This document shows, one piece after another, positions 6,458 through 11,921 of a stretch of DNA of 14,344 nucleotides. The translations under genes were made by a program, and so were the position numbers. Within the stretch, counting starts at the first letter, position 1. The number at the start of each line of letters is the position of its first letter. The notes beneath the pieces were generated by a model that saw only the letters and a program-made list of their open reading frames with translations, searched no databases and was not told the DNA's origin. This stretch comes from Ruminococcaceae bacterium UBA1244. GTDB lineage: Bacteria; Bacillota; Clostridia; Oscillospirales; Acutalibacteraceae. The stretch lies in NCBI GenBank assembly GCA_002308635.1, contig DBWG01000135.1, positions 286 through 14,629 of the forward strand, given 5' to 3'.

Positions 6458-8719
6458 TTAGAATAATCCTCCCCGCCATCCGGCAGCTTTCATAAATTTA
6501 GCCAGTTCTTTTGTAACTATCTTTTGATATGGATATTTTCGCTCTATTCTTTTTTTGCCGTTATATATTATCTCATGCTCCCATGAAGCTCCGTATCTTA
6601 GCAGCAGCTCAATTATCCTTTCGTTCTGTGCATCAGCTATGGCATACGTAAGCATAGTTTTTTTCTCCTGTTTTCCTGATTCATTTATGTATGATTCTAT
6701 ATGGTCTGCTTCTGCTCCACCCTGCAAAAGAATTTCCACGATATCGGCGCTGTTTGCGGATTGTATGGCGTCACTCAGCGGACTGTATTTTCTTTCGCCG
6801 TAAGCGTTTATGATAGTTCTGCAGGAATTTTTCAGATCAGCGCCATAGTAAAGCAGTTCTTTTATCATACCAGTATTTTTCGCTCTGCATATTGCCGCAG
6901 ACAGCATTGACTCGGTGCCTCTAAGACCGTTGTCATAAAAAATTTCTGTAGAAGCGTTGGGGTCAGCACCGTATTGCAGCAGTATCTTTACTACGTTGAT
7001 ATTTTTGGCCATATATATAGCATCTCTCAGGGCTATATATGCTATAGGTCCATTTCTGCCGTTAATGATTCTGAATGATCTGTTTGGGTCAGCACCGTGT
7101 TTGATCAACATTTCTACGATCATTGAACTTCCGGAATTACATACAGCATTAGAAAGTGCCGATATGATATTTTTATTTCCGTCATCATCATATTCTATAA
7201 TCGATATCTTGTTGGGGTCGGCACCATGCTCCAGAAGAAGCTTTACCATCTGTGCATTTGACTGCAGAATGGCATCGTCCAGAGGCGGATATATTTTTCG
7301 TTTTTTAGTGGATTCGGAATATCTTACGGAGTTATTCGGATCAAATCCCAATTCGAGAAGTTTATTTAACATAAATGCATCTTTATATTTATATACAGCG
7401 CAGTTTAAAAGAGATAAATTAAAATTATCCTGCGATATATATGTCTGAAGAATTTCAGGATAATTATCCATTATGTACCTTGCTCTCGAAAAGCATTTTC
7501 CTCTCAAAAAAGCAATGAAGAACGACGGAAAATTTGTTTTGTTGATTAGATGTTTTTCTTCATCTGTTATTTCCAGAGACAGCTCGTTCAGTACAGAACA
7601 GGCCGGCAAAACATCTTTGCCGGCTGAAAAGTCAATATACAGCTTATAAAGGGGTTCGGCAATTGATTGCTGCAAGGCTGTTTTTAACTGTGAACAAAAA
7701 AAATATGCACTATCCCAGTTCTTTTCTTCAACGGCCATACTGATCGATCTGATCAGCCCTTTAGCTCTGCTTTGCTGAAACTGCAGCTCCCGTATGACGC
7801 TGATCGGTTTATTTATGTTCTGTTCAATGGGAATAAGCTTTTTGATTCCGTGAACAAGATCCTGTATGAAACCGATCTTGGACATATCCATCCCCTGAAA
7901 GTGTGATATCTCATCGGGAAGATCGTCGGGTATCAAATTTTGATAGCATGGGATAAATATACATTCTTTTTTTTTGACTGCAATATTTATAAATCTGCTC
8001 CACTCATTTTTTACCCATACAGCATTTACATGCTCCGGTTTCGTGCATACAAGAAGCATGATTTTTGCTGTATTAAGCGCTGAAAAAATATACGGTTCAT
8101 AAGAGTGTCCAAGCTTATCCTTCAGAGACACCCTTGAAAAGAAGACTTTATATCCGTTTTTTATCAAAGAGTTGTAGATTTCTTCTGCTTTTATGCTGTC
8201 AATGGTTCTTTCTCCGTCCGCATCAGATTCTTTATAACATATAAAAACATCATATGGCTGTTGTTTTTCAGAGAAAGACAATATCTCTCTTTGAATTTTG
8301 TCGATGTACTTTGCTTCGTTTTCATAAAATCTTGCTGCGTCAGCATCGGCATATTTTATGGCTTCTATGTAGTCTATGTCATCAAAGACCGAACTGTACG
8401 CTGTTCTGTGACAGGTGGGCATGCCCTTAATCAGGCTGCGGTCTTCAACATATTCGATGCCAAAGCGGCACAGCATCAATGACCAGTGTATTTCCGGATC
8501 GTCGCATCTTTCAGCAACGATCGTTTCAAAAATGCGTTCAGCCCTGTCAAAGGCTCCGTTTTGTCTTAACATATTTGCTTTGTTGTACAGTGCTATTATT
8601 CTTTCCTCCGATATTCTCATGACTGACTGTCTTGTACCGCAGTACTCGCATTCACATACACTTTCACCATCATAAAAATTCAATGGTCCGCCGCACATTT
8701 TGCATCCAAGTTTAGTCAT
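6458..8719 (-). CDS. Zn-ribbon/TPR/TIR/ankyrin protein, paralogue 3 (first of the trio, longest)
   Basis: 753 residues, no signal peptide. Order: zinc ribbon (Cys6/Cys9, Cys24/Cys27), TPR-like (about 44-90), PTCHR (101-105), TIR (156-243: YDVFICYKESD, SYEPYIFSAL with Glu208, VKNEW 236-240), DDLPDEISHFQGMDMSKIGF segment (265-284), TPR-like (about 320-365), about seven ankyrin units (436-713), tail ending GWRGGLF. Repeat ends fall at residues 462, 503, 546, 588, 630, 672 and 713, a 41-43 residue period, longer than the canonical 33. It starts 32 nt after the SGNH hydrolase gene, and its ribosome binding site is weak (GAAAGTGAG region), unlike the AGGAGG of its siblings, so it may be made at a lower level. 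Role inferred: TIR effector with an ankyrin recognition array. Confidence 0.9.
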   Translation of the reverse strand: MTKLGCKMCGGPLNFYDGESVCECEYCGTRQSVMRISEERIIALYNKANMLRQNGAFDRAERIFETIVAERCDDPEIHWSLMLCRFGIEYVEDRSLIKGMPTCHRTAYSSVFDDIDYIEAIKYADADAARFYENEAKYIDKIQREILSFSEKQQPYDVFICYKESDADGERTIDSIKAEEIYNSLIKNGYKVFFSRVSLKDKLGHSYEPYIFSALNTAKIMLLVCTKPEHVNAVWVKNEWSRFINIAVKKKECIFIPCYQNLIPDDLPDEISHFQGMDMSKIGFIQDLVHGIKKLIPIEQNINKPISVIRELQFQQSRAKGLIRSISMAVEEKNWDSAYFFCSQLKTALQQSIAEPLYKLYIDFSAGKDVLPACSVLNELSLEITDEEKHLINKTNFPSFFIAFLRGKCFSRARYIMDNYPEILQTYISQDNFNLSLLNCAVYKYKDAFMLNKLLELGFDPNNSVRYSESTKKRKIYPPLDDAILQSNAQMVKLLLEHGADPNKISIIEYDDDGNKNIISALSNAVCNSGSSMIVEMLIKHGADPNRSFRIINGRNGPIAYIALRDAIYMAKNINVVKILLQYGADPNASTEIFYDNGLRGTESMLSAAICRAKNTGMIKELLYYGADLKNSCRTIINAYGERKYSPLSDAIQSANSADIVEILLQGGAEADHIESYINESGKQEKKTMLTYAIADAQNERIIELLLRYGASWEHEIIYNGKKRIERKYPYQKIVTKELAKFMKAAGWRGGLF

Positions 8720-8751
8720 TCAGTTTTCTCACTTTCTATAATAATTTATTT

Positions 8752-11145
8752 TTACTCATCCCACTCACAGATAAACCCCATATTATTCAGGCTATAAAAA
8801 TCTCCGGCATAAGCAGCCCCGCTGTCAGAGGTATCGTTCCACGACCCCACCGTCTTGATACCAAAACCGCCTGTGTATTTTCTTCCGAACAAATGGACAT
8901 AATTTTCAGATTGACCCCAATAATTATTCGGTTCACCTTCTGCCCAGTTGAAATAGGTCACCGGTTCGCCCGTTACCCATTCCCATGTGAATCCCTCGCC
9001 CCTCAGACCTATCCAGTAACAGTTAGAAGGATCATCTGTATTTTGTATTTCGCTGATGATATCCTGCATTTCTTCTGCCGAAGAGATAGTAGCAAGGTGC
9101 CCTCCAAGGCTTTCACAGTAGCTTTCCGCCTGGGTCCAGGTATATGCCATATCTGAAAACAGTTGGTACCGGTGTCTTCCGAGCTTAACATCGTGTGTAA
9201 CGCTGACCTCCTTATCGGGCGGATCAGGTCTTTCCGCACGGATATTTTTATTTTCATAGGGTTCATAATCCTTTTTCTGAACTGTGATCTGATAATTATC
9301 CGGTTTGTCGCTGACAAGCCGGACGGAATATTTTCCGTTTTCAGTATAAACTGTCTGCTTATCCTGCTGTGTACGGTCTGCTTTAATAAATTCTTCCTGT
9401 TTTTCTTTTCCGTCCACAATTACGGTTTTTATCTCTTTTGTTGTCTTGTAGCCGCCGATTACCGTTACCTCTGCCCCGTCAATAGGATCACCGTTTTTTT
9501 CTGTTACCGTACCGGTGATCTCGACATCGAACAGTTCCGGAACAAGCTTCACATTGATTGTAAGGTTGTTTCCCTTTTTGCCGTCGGTCTTTTCCGTAAT
9601 GATAAGAGGAGAATAGCCTTCTTTTTCAAAAGTTATGTTGTATGCAGTACCGTATTCGGATTCCCAATAGGATTGTGTAAAAAACTGTCCGTCTTTTTTG
9701 CTTGATACCTTCTGTCCGTTTGTCTGTCCGACAGTTTCAACGGTTATTTCTACTCCTTCAAGCTCCTTGCCGTCGATATCTGTTATTTTTCCGCTCACAG
9801 TCAGTTTCTTTTCGTTTTTGTCGATCTCATCCTGTACACATTCTGCATATACCTCAGCGCCCTTAAGATTCGGATGGATAGAATAAGAGCTTGTCGGTTT
9901 CGTCTCGTCTATATCGTATTTATTAGGAGACTGCAGCCGGTTTAACAGTTCTTTATCCTTGTCCCTTGAAGAATAGGCAACATCGTTTCCGAAAGCATTA
10001 TAAACGGAAACAAAACTGATATTCATTCCTTCTTTCTGACATTTTTCTACAGCCTTATATATTCTGTCGTTGAATATTTTTACCGCCTCATCCAGCGATT
10101 GCGCATCCTTCTGTGAAAACACAATGCTTTTGTTACTTGTGAAATATTCTTGTTGTCTTGGCATAAGAGAACCCATTATCAGAGAATCAATATCTGTCGT
10201 ATAGGGCGCTACCAGCTTTGGATAGCCTGCAACGATGATATGAGCCTGGGAGCCGGCCGTTTCACTGATTTTTTTATAGCACTGTTCCAGTCTTTCAACT
10301 GTCGTATCAATAAGGTTTTCTTTGATCTTATCAATATGTTTGTCCAGTCTTGATCTATATCCGGTAAATTCCAAAAAATCAAAATCGAGAACGGCATCCT
10401 TGATGACGTCTGCAAATTCAACGTCATTGCCGCCCATAGTTATTGTCACATACTCTGCTTTTTTGTTTTTTAACTGTTTGAATACATTGAGTTGGGGTTC
10501 TATCTCAACATACTCTTTATGACGTTCGGGAAGTATTTTGCCGTTGATAAATCTTATTGCTACGGTTCTGTTAAAAAGCTTGAATCTGTGTTCGTATTCT
10601 TCCGGAAGCTTCTTTCCTTTTTTAGCCTTGGCTTTCACATCATCGGGTATGGTTCCCGTATCGAGTATATTTCCTGTGACAGCGCCGGACATAGCCGCAA
10701 AATACCAGTTGCCGGACTTGCTTCCGGTACCTCTGTTTTGGTTCATGGTGATGCTCTTGCCTGTGGAATAATCTTTCAGCTTCAGCATACCGGACCAGGC
10801 GTTTTCCGATCTGTGGCACAGCCAGTCCTTGCTCAGCAAAAGATCATAGGTTCTATTTTTGTCAACATAGGTATAACTGTCCCCCGAATACAGGGTCAGT
10901 TCATGGTAGACACCGGATGGGATATCATCATCAAAAAAAGGCTCTATGCCTTCTCCTGAAGAAAAGGAATCTCCCAGCGACACGATAACTCTGTCGTTGT
11001 TGTATATGATCTCATATTCTCCTTCACTAACGGCTTTTTCTGCAACTGCCGCCTCAGCCGTAATGGGTGTCTTCATCTGAAAAACAGCGCCGCATGACAC
11101 CACTGCCAGCACTATTGACATCAGTATGCTGAGCTTTTTTTTCAT
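8752..11145 (-). CDS. Secreted SGNH/GDSL hydrolase with carboxypeptidase-regulatory-like domains and C-type lectin domain
   Basis: 797 residues. A signal peptide (MKKK, then hydrophobic residues about 5-22, likely cleavage near 31-33) sends it out of the cell. SGNH esterase domain about 52-440: block I GDSFSSGEG with nucleophile Ser60, block III GGND at 238-241, and His424 in SIHPNLKGAEVYA. Three residues before His424 is Tyr421, not the Asp of a DxxH triad, as in SEST-type (Streptomyces scabies esterase) Ser-His dyad enzymes. Two carboxypeptidase-regulatory-like beta domains follow (about 448-535 and 541-655, each with a G.(I/V)T..(D/N)G..(L/I).G.E(I/V)TV pattern). A C-type lectin-like domain ends the protein (about 658-797) with WIGL (711-714), EPN (738-740), WND (769-771) and Cys677/Cys793. 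EPN and WND are the calcium/sugar-binding motifs of mannose-type lectins, so carbohydrate targeting is inferred. The start overlaps the lipoprotein stop by ATGA; a GAGGAG lies 11 nt upstream. Confidence 0.9.
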   Translation of the reverse strand: MKKKLSILMSIVLAVVSCGAVFQMKTPITAEAAVAEKAVSEGEYEIIYNNDRVIVSLGDSFSSGEGIEPFFDDDIPSGVYHELTLYSGDSYTYVDKNRTYDLLLSKDWLCHRSENAWSGMLKLKDYSTGKSITMNQNRGTGSKSGNWYFAAMSGAVTGNILDTGTIPDDVKAKAKKGKKLPEEYEHRFKLFNRTVAIRFINGKILPERHKEYVEIEPQLNVFKQLKNKKAEYVTITMGGNDVEFADVIKDAVLDFDFLEFTGYRSRLDKHIDKIKENLIDTTVERLEQCYKKISETAGSQAHIIVAGYPKLVAPYTTDIDSLIMGSLMPRQQEYFTSNKSIVFSQKDAQSLDEAVKIFNDRIYKAVEKCQKEGMNISFVSVYNAFGNDVAYSSRDKDKELLNRLQSPNKYDIDETKPTSSYSIHPNLKGAEVYAECVQDEIDKNEKKLTVSGKITDIDGKELEGVEITVETVGQTNGQKVSSKKDGQFFTQSYWESEYGTAYNITFEKEGYSPLIITEKTDGKKGNNLTINVKLVPELFDVEITGTVTEKNGDPIDGAEVTVIGGYKTTKEIKTVIVDGKEKQEEFIKADRTQQDKQTVYTENGKYSVRLVSDKPDNYQITVQKKDYEPYENKNIRAERPDPPDKEVSVTHDVKLGRHRYQLFSDMAYTWTQAESYCESLGGHLATISSAEEMQDIISEIQNTDDPSNCYWIGLRGEGFTWEWVTGEPVTYFNWAEGEPNNYWGQSENYVHLFGRKYTGGFGIKTVGSWNDTSDSGAAYAGDFYSLNNMGFICEWDE
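8755..9174 (-). other. C-type lectin-like domain within the SGNH hydrolase
   Basis: Residues about 658-797. Visible landmarks: YTWTQAESYCESLGGHLATI opening, WIGL, EPN, WND and a closing FICEWDE. Conserved EPN plus WND suggests a functional calcium-dependent sugar site rather than a degenerate fold. Substrate not predictable. Confidence 0.8.
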
Positions 11146-11843
11146 AATTTGTCCATCTCCTCTGCTGTAAGTTTGTCCAAAGCTTCCTTGTCGATCCTGC
11201 CGACTTTATATACAGTTATCACGTCATTTAAAGGCTTTGTTTCATAGTATTTTTTTTCAGTACTGTCATAGCTTATGATCGTATCCGTTTCGGAGACCAT
11301 AAGAGGCACTTCTCTTTCGGATTCAAAATTATACAGTGCGGGCCATGCAAAGATCTTTCCGTTTATCACATATATTATCCAAAGCACATCCGATCCGGAA
11401 GTATACCGCATTTTATATAGAGGATACTTTTCTGCTGTCTGGCCGGTTATTTCGGCAGCTTCATCTGAATAGCCGCCGTTTTCGTCATAGTTTGTTGTGA
11501 TAAGATCTGTATCAAAGCCTCTTTCATCCAGCTTCTGTACTATCTCGCTTCCATTCAGCATACCAGATGTATCGGCAGGCATTACAGAAACTATCTCAGT
11601 ATATTTGCCGAAGTATTCCTCAGCATTTTTTGTCTGATCTTCTTCCGGAAAAGATATTTCATCTTCATCATAGGATAATTCCGATGTGTCTTCTGTGGAG
11701 TTTTCTTCACGTGATATCAGCTCGTTCTGTATATCCGCCATACTGCCGTCGTTTTTACTCTTTTTCTTTGACGAGCTGCATCCGGATAAAAACACAACAC
11801 AAACCAAAACGGCTGCAAACATATTCAATATCGTTCTTTTCAT
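11142..11843 (-). CDS. Lipoprotein of unknown function
   Basis: 233 residues from ATG 11843, chosen because GGGAGG lies 7 nt upstream and because it places a proper signal peptide at the N-terminus; an in-frame ATG at 11900 would lie inside the terminator hairpin. MKRT, a hydrophobic core and lipobox LSGC (19-22) predict lipid attachment at Cys22 and an extracytoplasmic, membrane-tethered protein. A lysine- and acid-rich linker (about 23-75) precedes a globular part with no family I recognise; IIYVINGKIFAWPALYNF (about 157-174) looks beta-rich. Its stop overlaps the SGNH hydrolase start by 4 nt (ATGA), so the two are almost certainly co-translated and may act together at the envelope. Confidence 0.85.
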   Translation of the reverse strand: MKRTILNMFAAVLVCVVFLSGCSSSKKKSKNDGSMADIQNELISREENSTEDTSELSYDEDEISFPEEDQTKNAEEYFGKYTEIVSVMPADTSGMLNGSEIVQKLDERGFDTDLITTNYDENGGYSDEAAEITGQTAEKYPLYKMRYTSGSDVLWIIYVINGKIFAWPALYNFESEREVPLMVSETDTIISYDSTEKKYYETKPLNDVITVYKVGRIDKEALDKLTAEEMDKL

Positions 11844-11850
11844 TCTAAGT

Positions 11851-11856
11851 CCTCCC
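11851..11856 (-). promoter_or_regulatory. Ribosome binding site fixing the lipoprotein start
   Basis: GGGAGG on the minus strand, 7 nt before ATG 11843. The longer open frame to 11900 lacks such a site. Confidence 0.8.
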
Positions 11857-11869
11857 GAAAGTATGATTT

Positions 11870-11914
11870 TACAAAAACACTCCGGAATCAGATTAAACAT
11901 TCCGGAGTGTTTTG
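11870..11914 (-). terminator. Rho-independent terminator after the Sel1-repeat gene
   Basis: A 15-bp perfect stem pairs 11874-11888 with 11899-11913 around a 10-nt loop; on the minus strand it is followed by TTTTTGT. It begins 4 nt after the Sel1 gene stop. Only about 17 nt separate it from the lipoprotein ribosome binding site, so the downstream operon needs read-through or a promoter inside this structure. Confidence 0.85.
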
Positions 11915-11921
11915 TTGTCAG
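11892..11921 (-). promoter_or_regulatory. Candidate promoter nested in the terminator for the lipoprotein/SGNH/TIR operon
   Basis: On the minus strand CTGACA (11921-11916, overlapping the Sel1 stop codon), an 18-nt spacer and TTTAAT (11897-11892, in the hairpin loop) give a 5/6 plus 5/6 match to sigma-A consensus. Transcription would start near 11885, leaving only one arm of the hairpin in the RNA, so the new transcript would not terminate. The leader would be about 42 nt. This rests on consensus matching only. Confidence 0.35.

Noticed and set aside
6444..6479. Start of TIR gene 2 at 6479, giving a 22-bp overlap with TIR gene 3
   Set aside because: ATG 6443 has AGGAGG at 8 nt and its N-terminus aligns with both paralogues; the longer version adds 12 unrelated residues.
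8720..8751. Promoter between SGNH hydrolase and TIR gene 3
   Set aside because: A -10-like TATTAT is present in AT-rich DNA, but there is no -35 at proper spacing.
9163..9705. 180-codon plus-strand open frame opposite the SGNH hydrolase
   Set aside because: It is antisense to a well-supported gene, is rich in Phe/Ile/Cys as expected of a shadow frame, and shows no domain.
11844..11900. Upstream start for the lipoprotein at 11900
   Set aside because: It lies within the terminator hairpin, has no ribosome binding site, and would put 19 residues before a normal lipoprotein signal peptide.
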